In this document: positions 49,684-57,840 of the stretch, in pieces
Layout of the letters: the number at the start of each line of letters is the position of its first letter
Numbering within the stretch: the stretch's first letter is position 1
NCBI RefSeq assembly: GCF_009741445.1
Contig: NZ_CP046507.1
Location: 620,001 to 684,000 of the forward strand
Length of the DNA stretch: 64,000 nucleotides
Direction of reading: 5' to 3'
Source of the DNA: Mycobacterium avium subsp. avium
GTDB taxonomy: Bacteria > Actinomycetota > Actinomycetes > Mycobacteriales > Mycobacteriaceae
Notes under the pieces: model-generated
What the model saw: the letters and a program-made list of their open reading frames with translations, nothing else
What the model was told of the DNA's origin: nothing
Databases searched by the model: none
Made by a program: the position numbers and the translations under genes

Positions 49684-50889
49684 CTACTTGAGTTCGGCCG
49701 ATGACAGGCCCAGCAGGCGGCGGGCCACCACCAGCTGCTGGATCTGCTGGGTGCCCTCGAAGATGTCCAGGATCTTGGAGTCACGCGCCCACTTCTCCAG
49801 CAGTGACTGCTCGGAATAGCCTGCGGTGCCCGCCAATTCGACGGTCTTGAGGGTGACGTCGGTGGCCATCCGGCCCGCCTTGGCCTTGCTCATGGACGCT
49901 TCTTTGGAGTTGGGGATCTTGTTGTCGGCCTGCCACGCCGCCCGCAGCGACAGCAGATAGGCCGACTCCCAGTCGGCTTCCATCCGCAGGAACTCGGCCG
50001 CGGCCGCGCTCTGGACGTGCGCGGGTTTGTCGTAGGAGATCTCCACGCCGGCGTCGGTGAGGATCTTGCGGATCTCCTCCAGCGCGGCGCGGGCCACCCC
50101 GACGGCCATGGCGGCAACGATGGGCCGGGTGTTGTCGAAGGTCTCCATCACCCCCGAAAAGCCTTTGCCCTCTTCGATTTCCGGGTTGCCGAGCAGGTTT
50201 TCCTTGGGGATGCGGACGTTGTCGAACCGGATGGCCGCGGTGTCGGAACCCTTGATGCCGAGCTTTTTCTCGAGCCGCTCGACGGTGACGCCGGGATGGT
50301 CGCGCGGCACGATGAACGACTTGATCGCCGGGCGGCCCTTCGACTTGTCCAGCGTCGCCCACACCACGATGTGGGTGGCCCGCGAGCCGGCGGTGACGAA
50401 GATCTTCTCGCCGTTGATCACGTACTCGTCGCCGTCCAGGGTGGCGGTGGTCGACACCGCCGCCGAGTCCGATCCGAAGCCGGGCTCGGTGATGGCCATC
50501 GCCGCCCACACCTTGCCCAGCCGCTGCAGCTGCTCGTCGTTGGCGACCGCGGAGATGGCCGCGTTGCCCAACCCCTGGTAGGGCACCGAGAGCATCATCG
50601 CGAGGTCGCCCCAGCTGGCTTCCAGCGTCTGCAGCAGCGCGGCCATGTTGGCGCCGTTGTGGTTCTTGTCCCGTTCTTCGTCCTCGCCGCCCAGCGCGTT
50701 CGCCCCGGCGAATTCGATTGACTCCGAAGCCCCTTCGAACAGGCTGATCAGCGTGTCCAGCTCGACCGGGTAGGCGTGTTCCTTCAGGTCGTACTTGCGC
50801 GCGATCGGGCGCATCAACTCCGCGGCGCCCTGATGCGTCTTCGTGGTCACCGCCTGCATCTTGCGGGGAAGTTCCAGATTGATTGCCAT
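49684..50889 (-). CDS. fadE23: Acyl-CoA dehydrogenase FadE23
   Basis: The 401-residue enzyme has MAITEPGFGSDSAAVSTTATLDGDEYVINGEKIFVTAG and the end motif KILDIFEGTQQIQQLVVARRLLG, where Glu/Gly-Thr-Gln contacts FAD. It follows fadE24 by 35 bases in the same orientation. Paired, unlike FadE subunits often form heterotetramers in mycobacteria, so FadE23 and FadE24 may be one enzyme. The position equals Rv3140. Confidence 0.9.
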   Translation of the reverse strand: MAINLELPRKMQAVTTKTHQGAAELMRPIARKYDLKEHAYPVELDTLISLFEGASESIEFAGANALGGEDEERDKNHNGANMAALLQTLEASWGDLAMMLSVPYQGLGNAAISAVANDEQLQRLGKVWAAMAITEPGFGSDSAAVSTTATLDGDEYVINGEKIFVTAGSRATHIVVWATLDKSKGRPAIKSFIVPRDHPGVTVERLEKKLGIKGSDTAAIRFDNVRIPKENLLGNPEIEEGKGFSGVMETFDNTRPIVAAMAVGVARAALEEIRKILTDAGVEISYDKPAHVQSAAAAEFLRMEADWESAYLLSLRAAWQADNKIPNSKEASMSKAKAGRMATDVTLKTVELAGTAGYSEQSLLEKWARDSKILDIFEGTQQIQQLVVARRLLGLSSAELK

Positions 50890-50924
50890 GATTGAACTTT
50901 CAGCTCGGTTCTTGCATTAACGAC

Positions 50925-52316
50925 TCAGATGACCACGACGCCCTCGGCGACGCCGATGGCCCGCAGGTCGCGGTACCAGCGTTCGACCGGGTGCTCCTTG
51001 GTGTAGCCGTGGCCGCCGAGCAGCTGGACGCCGTCGGAGCCGATCTGCATGCCCTTGTCGGCGCCGAGCCGTTTGGCCAGCGCCGCCTCGCGGGCGAACG
51101 GCAGGCCCTGTTCGGCGCGCGCCGCGCCGCGCCAGGTGATCAGCCGCAGCCCGTCCAACTCGATGGCGATGTTGGCGCACATGAAGGCGACCGCCTGCCG
51201 ACGCGCGATCGGCTCACCGAAGGCCTCGCGTTCCTTCACGTAGGGCACCACATAGTCGAGCACCGCGTGCGACGTCCCGACGGTCAGTGCCGCCCAGCCC
51301 AGCCGGGACAGGGCGATCGCCTCGGAATAGTCGTCGTCGGTGGCCTCGTCCTCGCCGAGCCGGGCGCCCAGCGGCACCGTCACCCCGGACAGTTCGACGT
51401 GGCCCAGCTCCGCCGCCCGGATTCCCATGCTCGGATCCGCTTTCACGGTAAGGCCTTTCGTCGAGGATTCGACGATGAACAGGGCCGGCTTGCCGTCCAG
51501 CTGCGCGCCGACGATGAACAGCTCGGCGTCGGCGGCGGCGGGCACCAGGGACTTCACCCCGTCGAGGCGGTATCCGCTCGGGGTGCGCACCGCGGTGGTC
51601 TTCAGCCGGGTGGGGTCGAACAGCGGTTGCGGTTCGGCGATGGCCACGCAGGCCTGTGGCACGTTCTCGCCGGCGAACTCCGGCAGATAGGTGGCCTGCT
51701 GCTCGGCGCTGCCCCAGTGGGTCAGCGCGGAGGCGACGCCGCCCGGGGCCAGCAACGGCAGCGCCAGGCCCATGTCGCCGTACGCCAGCGCCTCGGCGAC
51801 CAGCACGTTGGTCACGCTGGAGCGGTGCGCGGCGATGCCGTCGAAGTCCTCGGGGATGTTGATCGCGGTGATGCCCAGCTCGGCGGCCTTGGCGATCAGG
51901 TCGCGCGGGTAGGTCGCCGCCTCGTCGGCGTCGTGGGCGGCTGGCCGCAGCACCTCGGCGGCGAATTCGTCGAGCGTCTCGACGATCATCTTCTGCTCGT
52001 CGTCGGGGGTCAGGTCGAAGTAGTCCTTGCCGCTGGACTTGAGCCGGGTCGGCCCGCCGCGCAGGTTCTGTACCCGCTTGAACTGCCGGGACGTGGCGGC
52101 GCCGGTGGAGAAGATGGTCTTGGTGCCGTACCGCAAGCCCCGGTTGAGCGGGTCGCGCAGATGGTATTTGTCCAGGAACTCCTGCCCGACCAGCGGGGTG
52201 AGCAGCGCGATGGCGATGTCGATGCCCGTGCGTTTGTGCGGTTGCAGCCCGACGCCGGACTGGCGGTCACGCCGTTTGACGCGGGCGGGGGTCTTGGTGG
52301 AACCGGAATCGGTCAT
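50925..52316 (-). CDS. fadE24: Acyl-CoA dehydrogenase FadE24
   Basis: The 463-residue protein is longer than typical because of a basic N-terminal extension (about 80 residues, TKTPARVKRRDRQSGVGLQPHKRTG). The dehydrogenase fold follows, with CVAIAEPQPLFDPTRLKTTAVRTPSGYRLDGVKSLV in the flavin region. The usual TEPxxGSD motif is altered to AEPQPLFDP and the C-terminal end reads LLGGHGYTKEHPVERWYRDLR. Such divergence is typical of the partner subunit in FadE heteromers. A 22-bp palindrome lies 41 bases upstream. Confidence 0.88.
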   Translation of the reverse strand: MTDSGSTKTPARVKRRDRQSGVGLQPHKRTGIDIAIALLTPLVGQEFLDKYHLRDPLNRGLRYGTKTIFSTGAATSRQFKRVQNLRGGPTRLKSSGKDYFDLTPDDEQKMIVETLDEFAAEVLRPAAHDADEAATYPRDLIAKAAELGITAINIPEDFDGIAAHRSSVTNVLVAEALAYGDMGLALPLLAPGGVASALTHWGSAEQQATYLPEFAGENVPQACVAIAEPQPLFDPTRLKTTAVRTPSGYRLDGVKSLVPAAADAELFIVGAQLDGKPALFIVESSTKGLTVKADPSMGIRAAELGHVELSGVTVPLGARLGEDEATDDDYSEAIALSRLGWAALTVGTSHAVLDYVVPYVKEREAFGEPIARRQAVAFMCANIAIELDGLRLITWRGAARAEQGLPFAREAALAKRLGADKGMQIGSDGVQLLGGHGYTKEHPVERWYRDLRAIGVAEGVVVI

Positions 52317-52356
52317 TTTCAGCAGCCTCAGGTTGATGGGCAGTGCGGATAGAGCC

Positions 52357-52378
52357 GATCTTACTCCGGAGTAAGATC
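52357..52378. promoter_or_regulatory. Perfect 22-bp palindrome upstream of fadE24-fadE23
   Basis: The arm GATCTTACTCC is followed directly by its exact complement. It sits 41 bases before the fadE24 ATG and 24 bases after the end of hisN. A TAAGAT -10-like hexamer for fadE24 lies inside it. This is the size and symmetry of a TetR- or FadR-type operator. The regulator is not encoded next to it. Confidence 0.65.
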
Positions 52379-52401
52379 ATGGAGAACACTTGTTAACTAA
52401 T

Positions 52402-53181
52402 TCACAGTGCGAGGCGCTCGAGCACCTGTCGCTGTAGCAGTCCGTTGCTGGCCACCGCGCTGCCGCGATGCGGCCCGGGGGTGCCGTCCAACCCGGTCAG
52501 CGTCCCGCCGGCCTCGCGCACCAGGATGTCGAGGGCGGCCAGGTCCCACACCGACACCTCCGGTTCGGCGGCGATGTCGACGGCCCCTTCGGCCACCAGG
52601 CAATAGGACAGGAAGTCGCCGAAGGCGCGCACCCGCCACACCGCATCCGTCAGCGCCAGGAATCGATCCCGCAGGCCCAGCTGCGCCCACCCGGACAGGC
52701 TGGAGAACGAAAGACTGGCCGAATCCAGTTGTGCCACAGAGGAAACCGATAGCCGACGGGCGGCGGCCCCGTTGACCGCGACGAACGCTCCCCGGCCGTG
52801 CGCGGCCCACCACCGGCGGGCCAGCGCCGGGGCGCTCACCGCGCCGACGACGGGAACGCCGTCGTGCAGCAACGCGATCAGGGTGGCCCACACCGGCACC
52901 CCGCGGACGAAGTTCTTGGTGCCGTCGATCGGGTCGATAATCCATTGCCGCCCCGTGAAGGCGGTGTCTCCGCCGAACTCTTCGCCGACGATGCTGTCGT
53001 GCGGGCGCTGCCGCGCCAGCACCGCGCGCAGCTCGGCCTCGGCGGCGCGATCGGCGTCGGTGACCGGGGTCAGGTCCGGTTTGGTGTCGATGCGCAGGTC
53101 CAGCGCGCCGAACCGGGCCGAGGTCACCGCATCCGCCCGGTCGGCCAGCAGCAACGCCAGCGCCAGATCGTCGTTGCTCAC
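52402..53181 (-). CDS. hisN: Histidinol-phosphate phosphatase, inositol-monophosphatase fold (HisN)
   Basis: The 259-residue Mg2+/Li+-type phosphatase has the metal motif IVGEEFG, the signature [15 protein letters not shown] and the second motif [18 protein letters not shown]. The orthologous position is M. tuberculosis Rv3137, identified as the histidinol phosphatase that completes histidine synthesis. The start is GTG 53181. Inositol-monophosphatase activity is the alternative, but NF after DGT fits the HisN subgroup. Confidence 0.86.
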   Translation of the reverse strand: MSNDDLALALLLADRADAVTSARFGALDLRIDTKPDLTPVTDADRAAEAELRAVLARQRPHDSIVGEEFGGDTAFTGRQWIIDPIDGTKNFVRGVPVWATLIALLHDGVPVVGAVSAPALARRWWAAHGRGAFVAVNGAAARRLSVSSVAQLDSASLSFSSLSGWAQLGLRDRFLALTDAVWRVRAFGDFLSYCLVAEGAVDIAAEPEVSVWDLAALDILVREAGGTLTGLDGTPGPHRGSAVASNGLLQRQVLERLAL

Positions 53182-53257
53182 CCGCGCCGCTCCCTTGGTT
53201 CGCCGGGCGGCGCATCGCCGCGGGTGCGATTCATGTGAGCAGTCCTACCATGGCCGG

Positions 53258-53611
53258 GTGTGGGAATTCGGACTGCTGGTGTTGTTGGTGGCCGTGTTGG
53301 CGGTGTTCCTCGTCCAGCGGTTCGTTCCGCGCGGGCCCCGCGGCGAGCTGCTGAGCGGCACCCTGCTGGTGACCGGCGTCAGCCCGCGGCCCGAGGCCAC
53401 CGGCGAGCAGTACGTCACCATCGCCGGCGTGATCAACGGTCCCACCGTCAACGAACACGCCGTGTATCAGCGGATGGCCGTCGACGTGAATCAATGGCCG
53501 ACCATCGGTCAGCTGTTCCCGGTGCTGTATTCGTCGGAGAATCCAGACAATTGGAGGTTCGCCCCGCCGGCGCCGCCCGAGCCGTCCCCGCCGCCCCAGC
53601 CGGGCGTCTGA
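53258..53611 (+). CDS. Small membrane-anchored protein (Rv3136A-like)
   Basis: The 117-residue protein starts at GTG 53258 (MWEFGLLVLLVAVLAVFLVQRFVP). It has one N-terminal membrane helix, a conserved-looking beta-rich domain (LLSGTLLVTGVSPRPEATGEQYVTIAGVINGPTVNEH, then AVYQRMAVDVNQWP) and a Pro-rich tail. No function is recognised. It lies between hisN and the PPE genes as a small ORF does in M. tuberculosis, and it converges on the PPE gene 3 bases away. Confidence 0.7.
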   Translation: MWEFGLLVLLVAVLAVFLVQRFVPRGPRGELLSGTLLVTGVSPRPEATGEQYVTIAGVINGPTVNEHAVYQRMAVDVNQWPTIGQLFPVLYSSENPDNWRFAPPAPPEPSPPPQPGV

Positions 53612-53614
53612 GAT

Positions 53615-54703
53615 TCAGCCGGCAGCGGGCGGGCGGGCCATGACCGTGATCCGCACGCCGTAGCGGGGCACCACCAGCGCCGCGCGTCTGAGCGTGGCGC
53701 CCGGTATCCCGGGAAGACCGGGCGCGGTCACACCGGGACGCGCGTCGGCCGCGCTCGGCTCGGACCAGCCGGTGACCGGCGCTGCGGCAACGGGATTGCC
53801 CGTCGCGGCGGTCCAGCCGGCGGGCACCGACATCGGGCCGATCCGTGCGGCCCGGGCCAGCACCGCGTCGATTCTGCCCAGCCCGGTCGGCGAGGCGCTC
53901 AGCGCGGGTGTCCGGGGGAGTGCGGCCGGAACCGTCGCGAGATTGGGCAGAATGCCCAAGTTCTCGTCGGCCTGGATGATTCCGGCCGGGATCCCCTCGG
54001 TGGTGAAGATCGACCTGAACGTGGTCTGGGCTCCCAGGATGGTGTCCAGGATCCGGAAATCGAGCGGGATTTCTGAGCCCCCGGCTGTCGGGGGGATCAC
54101 CTGCGCCCCCGAATCCGTGCCGGTGCTGCCGGTCTCGGCCGCGGCGACGGCGGCCTGCTGGGCCGTCACCCCGCCCGGGTCGGTGGTGCGGCGGGGCGAG
54201 GCGAACGGCGAAAACTGCGCTGCCGCAGCAGAACTGGCCGAGTAGGCATACATCGCGGCGGCGTCCTGGGCCCAGTATTCGGCGTACTGCGCTTCGGTGG
54301 CCGCGATGGCCGCGGTGTTCTGGCCGAAGAAGTTCGTCGCCACCAGCGCCGCCAGCTGGGTGCGGTTGGCCGCGACGGCGGCGGGGGGCACCGTCATGGC
54401 ATGCGCCAGTTCGTAGGCCGCCGCGGCGGCGCGGGCCTGCGTCGCGGTCTGCTGTGCCCGTTCGGCGGTCGTGTGCAGCCAGCCCACGTAGGGGGCGGCG
54501 CCGGCCGCCATCGCCCGGGACGCGGGCCCGTGCCAGTACAGGCCCGTCAGGCCGCCGAGCACCGATTCGTACACCGCGGCCGTGATGCTCAACTCCGCCG
54601 CCAACGAGTCCCAGCTCCCCGCGGCGGCCAACAGCGAACCCGACCCGGGGCCGGCATACATCCGGGCAGAGTTCACCTCTGGCGGAAGGAAGCCGAAATC
54701 CAT
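53615..54703 (-). CDS. PPE-family protein, SVP subgroup (PPE51-like)
   Basis: The 362-residue protein starts [32 protein letters not shown], the PPE signature. It has the WHGPASRAM (WxG) turn and the SVP motif [13 protein letters not shown] near residue 290. The end [17 protein letters not shown] is shared with the next gene. PPE51-type proteins are exported by type VII secretion and implicated in small-nutrient uptake in M. tuberculosis. No PE partner is in view. The two PPE genes are tandem paralogues. Confidence 0.88.
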   Translation of the reverse strand: MDFGFLPPEVNSARMYAGPGSGSLLAAAGSWDSLAAELSITAAVYESVLGGLTGLYWHGPASRAMAAGAAPYVGWLHTTAERAQQTATQARAAAAAYELAHAMTVPPAAVAANRTQLAALVATNFFGQNTAAIAATEAQYAEYWAQDAAAMYAYSASSAAAAQFSPFASPRRTTDPGGVTAQQAAVAAAETGSTGTDSGAQVIPPTAGGSEIPLDFRILDTILGAQTTFRSIFTTEGIPAGIIQADENLGILPNLATVPAALPRTPALSASPTGLGRIDAVLARAARIGPMSVPAGWTAATGNPVAAAPVTGWSEPSAADARPGVTAPGLPGIPGATLRRAALVVPRYGVRITVMARPPAAG

Positions 54704-54798
54704 TGCCCTACATCTCTATAAGCGTCGGTGAGCGGTCGATGAGCGTTGATGAGCGGCGCACGAACTGGGTGCGACGACGGGGTCTGCTGGTGGCCGGG

Positions 54799-55974
54799 TC
54801 AGCCGGCGGCCGGCGGGCGCGGCATCACGGTGAGCCGCACGCCGTAGCGGGGCGGGACACCCGCGCCGGCGGATCGCGCGGCGCCACCGCCGGGCATGCC
54901 GGGGTAGCCGGGATATCCCGACGCCATCGGCTCCTCGGTGCCCGGCAGCGTGGTGAAGCCGGCCGGTGCCAACGGCGAGACATGCGTGCTGGTGGGAGCG
55001 GACCAGGTTGCCGGCACCGACATCGGCCCGATCGTGCCGGCGTGCGACAGGGTTGCGGTGACGTTCCCCAGATCCCCGCCCAGGCCGCCGCCGAGGCCGG
55101 CGGTGGCGCCGCGCAGCGCGGGCGCGGCGAGCGCCGGGGCGATATTGGCCGCGGCCGCACCGGGTTTGGCCAGCATGCCCAGGTTGTTCTCGGCCCCGAT
55201 GATCCCGGACACGAACTGTTCCATGTTGTAGGGGGCGCTGAAGCCCAGCCCGGTGCCCTGGATGACGTCGAGGACCCGGAAGGCGTTGCTGTTGGCCGCG
55301 CTGGTCGACGATGCGTCCACGTAGTAGTTGTTGATCGTCGTCCCCGGCGGGTTGTCGGCGAGCGGCGAAAACGACTGTGTCACAGCCTTGTTCGCGGCGG
55401 CGTTGGCGTTGGCGGCGGTCACCGCGGCGTTCTGGGCGGTCACCCCGGACTCGTTGGTGGAATTGTTCGCCGAGGCGAACCGCGGCAGCTGCGTTGCCGC
55501 CGTCGACGACGCCGAGTAGCCGGCCATGGCGGCGGTGTCCTGGGCCCAGAAGTCGGCGTACTGCGCCTCGGTGTCCGCGATGGCCGCGGTGTTCTGGCCC
55601 ATGATGTTGGTCGCCACCAGCGACGCCAGCAGAGTGCGGTTGGCGGCGATCACCGGCGGCGGCACCGTCATCGCGTAGGCCTGCTCGTAGGCCGCCGCGG
55701 CGGTGCGCGCCTGCATGGCGGTCTGTTTGGTCTGCTCGGCGGTCGCGCGCAGCCAGGTCAGGTAGCGGGCCGCCGCGAAGGCCATCGCGTCGGCGGCCGG
55801 TCCGTGCCATTGCAGGCCCAGGCCGGAGAGCACCGATTCGTACCCGTCGGCGGTGGCCGTCAGCTCGGCCGACAGCGCGTCCCAGCTGCCCGCGGCCGCC
55901 AGCAGCGAGGCCGCGCCGGCGCCGGTGTACATCCTGGCCGAGTTGATTTCTGGTGGTAGAAAAGCCCAATCCAT
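54799..55974 (-). CDS. PPE-family protein, SVP subgroup
   Basis: The 391-residue paralogue of the previous gene has the N-terminal [41 protein letters not shown], the SVP motif [15 protein letters not shown] and the C-terminus PRYGVRLTVMPRPPAAG. The central region differs, with an Asn/Ala-rich stretch (AANANAAANKAV) and INNYYVDASSTS. ATG 55974 begins the conserved N-terminus; the long upstream frame is not coding. It probably shares a transcript with the downstream PPE gene 95 bases away. Confidence 0.88.
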   Translation of the reverse strand: MDWAFLPPEINSARMYTGAGAASLLAAAGSWDALSAELTATADGYESVLSGLGLQWHGPAADAMAFAAARYLTWLRATAEQTKQTAMQARTAAAAYEQAYAMTVPPPVIAANRTLLASLVATNIMGQNTAAIADTEAQYADFWAQDTAAMAGYSASSTAATQLPRFASANNSTNESGVTAQNAAVTAANANAAANKAVTQSFSPLADNPPGTTINNYYVDASSTSAANSNAFRVLDVIQGTGLGFSAPYNMEQFVSGIIGAENNLGMLAKPGAAAANIAPALAAPALRGATAGLGGGLGGDLGNVTATLSHAGTIGPMSVPATWSAPTSTHVSPLAPAGFTTLPGTEEPMASGYPGYPGMPGGGAARSAGAGVPPRYGVRLTVMPRPPAAG

Positions 55975-56416
55975 CGTGTTGTGTCCCCTCACAGTGCGGT
56001 GTGTCGGCAAACGCCGGTAGCGCCGGCGCTCGCCGCATCGGCGTTGATCTCGAATAGTGGGCCGCGTCCGTGTCCGCTTTGCCGCCCGGCAAAGCTCACC
56101 CCGCGTCGGTGATGGGCAGCCCGGCGCGATGGCGCCACGCGGCTTAACGGGCGTGGCGCTTATCGGGTCGGCGGGGCATGCGCACAGGGCATCGCAGCAG
56201 GCTTTCGGTCTCGGGCCCTTCAAACGTCGCAGGTGCGGACGACGCGTGCGGCGTTTTCCCCATTTCCCCACGACCACCCGGGGTGAATTCAGCCTTAATT
56301 CATCCTACGTTCACTGTCCGTTAACCTACTGCCCGACCCGCCCGGCGCCCCACTGATACCCAAAGTGTTTGGCACGCTTGTTATTTGGCGTGCGCCTAAG
56401 AGGTCGGCGGCAGCGG
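55975..56416. other. Intergenic spacer between PPE genes and slipin gene
   Basis: No convincing gene is present; short frames here have no homology-like pattern. It must hold the PPE promoter (minus strand). The 56280-56335 part is an AT-rich island with the inverted repeat TGAATT-N7-AATTCA (56284-56302). The end next to the slipin gene contains the hairpin listed separately. Confidence 0.5.
56371..56396 (-). terminator. Hairpin downstream of the norB-slipin operon
   Basis: GGCACGC (56371-56377) pairs with GCGTGC (56388-56393) plus CC after one bulged G, around a 10-base loop. It lies 20 bases beyond the slipin stop. No T-run follows. Confidence 0.45.
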
Positions 56417-57214
56417 TCACCCGGGACGGCCGACGTTGTCGACCACGCCCTGTAGCAGCTCCGGGTTGCGCAGAAAGGGGGTGATGATGTCGACCGGCAG
56501 CGGGAAGACGACCGTCGAGTTCTGGTCGGCGCCCAACTCCAGCAGCGTCTGCAGGTAGCGCAGCTGCAGCGAGGCCGGGCTCTTCGACAGGGTCTCGGCG
56601 GCCTCGCGCAGCTCCTCGGACGCCTGCAGCTCGCCGCGCGCGTTGATGACCTTGGCGCGCCGTTCGCGTTCGGCTTCGGCCTCGCGGGCCATCGCCCGTT
56701 GCATCGACTCGGGGATCTCCACGTCCTTGATCTCCACCACGTGCACCTGCACGCCCCACGGTTCGGTCTGCTTGTCGATGATGGTGCGCAGGTCGTTGTT
56801 GAGGTCCTCGCGGTGCGCCAGCAGCGTGTCCAGGTCGGCCCGGCCGAGCAGCGAACGCAGCGTGGTCTGGGCGATCTGCGAGGTGGCGACCGCGTAGTTC
56901 TCCACCGCCAGAATCGCCTTGCGCGGATCGGCCACCTGGAACATCACCACCGCGTTGACCCGGGCCGGCACGTTGTCGCGGGTGATCACCTCTTGTGGTG
57001 GGATGGTCAGTGTCACCAGCCGCTGGTCGACCCGAATCATCTTGTCCAGCAGCGGAATCAGAAACCGCAATCCGGGACCGTAGAGCGGGCGGACATGCCC
57101 CATCCGGAACACCACGCCGCGTTCGTATTCGCGCAGCACCACCAGCGACCAGAAACCCAGGACGACGAGCACTACGATCCCGGCGCCGATCAGCGCGATC
57201 ACCAAGGTGGTCAT
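56417..57214 (-). CDS. Slipin/stomatin-like SPFH-domain protein
   Basis: The 265-residue protein has one N-terminal membrane helix (LVIALIGAGIVVLVVLGFWSLVVL). The SPFH domain begins REYERGVVFRMGHVRPLYGPGLRFLIP and includes TIPPQEVITRDNVPARVNAVVMFQV. A charged helix follows (MAREAEAERERRAKVINARGE) and an oligomerisation tail. Slipins form membrane scaffolds affecting stability of nearby complexes. The start overlaps the preceding membrane-protein stop (ATGA), placing it third in the norB operon. Confidence 0.87.
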   Translation of the reverse strand: MTTLVIALIGAGIVVLVVLGFWSLVVLREYERGVVFRMGHVRPLYGPGLRFLIPLLDKMIRVDQRLVTLTIPPQEVITRDNVPARVNAVVMFQVADPRKAILAVENYAVATSQIAQTTLRSLLGRADLDTLLAHREDLNNDLRTIIDKQTEPWGVQVHVVEIKDVEIPESMQRAMAREAEAERERRAKVINARGELQASEELREAAETLSKSPASLQLRYLQTLLELGADQNSTVVFPLPVDIITPFLRNPELLQGVVDNVGRPG

Positions 57215-57837
57215 GTTGCGTTGTCCTCCTTGCTCTTCCAGCCGCCCCAGCGGGTGGAGTACCGGTCGATCGCCGCGGCCACCTGGTCCTCGATCGCGGT
57301 GCGGTGCGGCAGGTGTTGCGGCGCGTTGGAGGGGGTGTTCCACAGGTGACGCGCCAGCGGCAGGCCGAGCAGCGCGACCAGCAGCACGGTGGCCGTCAAC
57401 ACCAGCGCGTCCGCCGCCGAGTGGTTGGTGACCAAGGTGGCCAGCGGCAACACGATCCCCAATCCGGCTACGCAGCAAGCGATCCCGCGATGGAACCGGC
57501 CGGCATCCGAATGCGGCCAGGGGTCGACCTCGCGGCTGATCTCGCGGCCGTGCTCGGAGCTGGTGCACTCCGCTTTCACCGGGCAGCTGTTACACACCAC
57601 AGGCAGGGCGCGGTAGCGCATCACCCGGTGCTTCGGGTCGAAGGACGTCGGCCACAGCCAATGATCCTGCGGGCAGATCCACGCGTCGTGGTCGGGCCGG
57701 TAGGTGAATCGGCCCGTGCGCCAGCGGGCGGCGTGCGCCGAGGCCCGGCGCGCCATGACGTCGAAGCCCCAGCCGAGGACCAGCAGGGCCAGCGAATACC
57801 CGGCGATCAACCAGACCGTGGTGGCCGGTGCACCCAC
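57211..57837 (-). CDS. Membrane protein with four-cysteine ribbon, unknown function, in norB operon
   Basis: The protein is about 208 residues, starting with GTG. One N-terminal helix (residues about 6-28) is followed by a cytosolic-looking segment with Cys55 in AWICPQDHWLW and VVCNSCPVKAECTSS (Cys82, 85, 91). Two further helices lie at about 118-138 and 144-163. The Cys pattern, preceded by RVMRYRALP, resembles the metal ribbon seen in some transposases and could bind Zn or an Fe-S cluster. It begins 3 bases after norB and overlaps slipin, so a role in nitric oxide reductase assembly is suggested by position only. Confidence 0.7.
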   Translation of the reverse strand: MGAPATTVWLIAGYSLALLVLGWGFDVMARRASAHAARWRTGRFTYRPDHDAWICPQDHWLWPTSFDPKHRVMRYRALPVVCNSCPVKAECTSSEHGREISREVDPWPHSDAGRFHRGIACCVAGLGIVLPLATLVTNHSAADALVLTATVLLVALLGLPLARHLWNTPSNAPQHLPHRTAIEDQVAAAIDRYSTRWGGWKSKEDNAT

Positions 57838-57840
57838 CGG

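Noticed and set aside
52772..53257. Plus-strand open frame antisense to hisN
   Set aside because: It lies opposite a well-supported phosphatase; only the section from GTG 53258, with its own membrane helix, looks coding.
56057..56356. Small gene between the PPE and slipin genes
   Set aside because: The Arg/Pro-rich frame has no ribosome site or recognisable pattern and sits in a likely promoter region.
57211..57837. Remnant of an insertion sequence
   Set aside because: The Cys ribbon resembles a transposase domain, but the gene is intact, has membrane helices and overlaps its neighbours; no inverted repeats or DDE region are visible.
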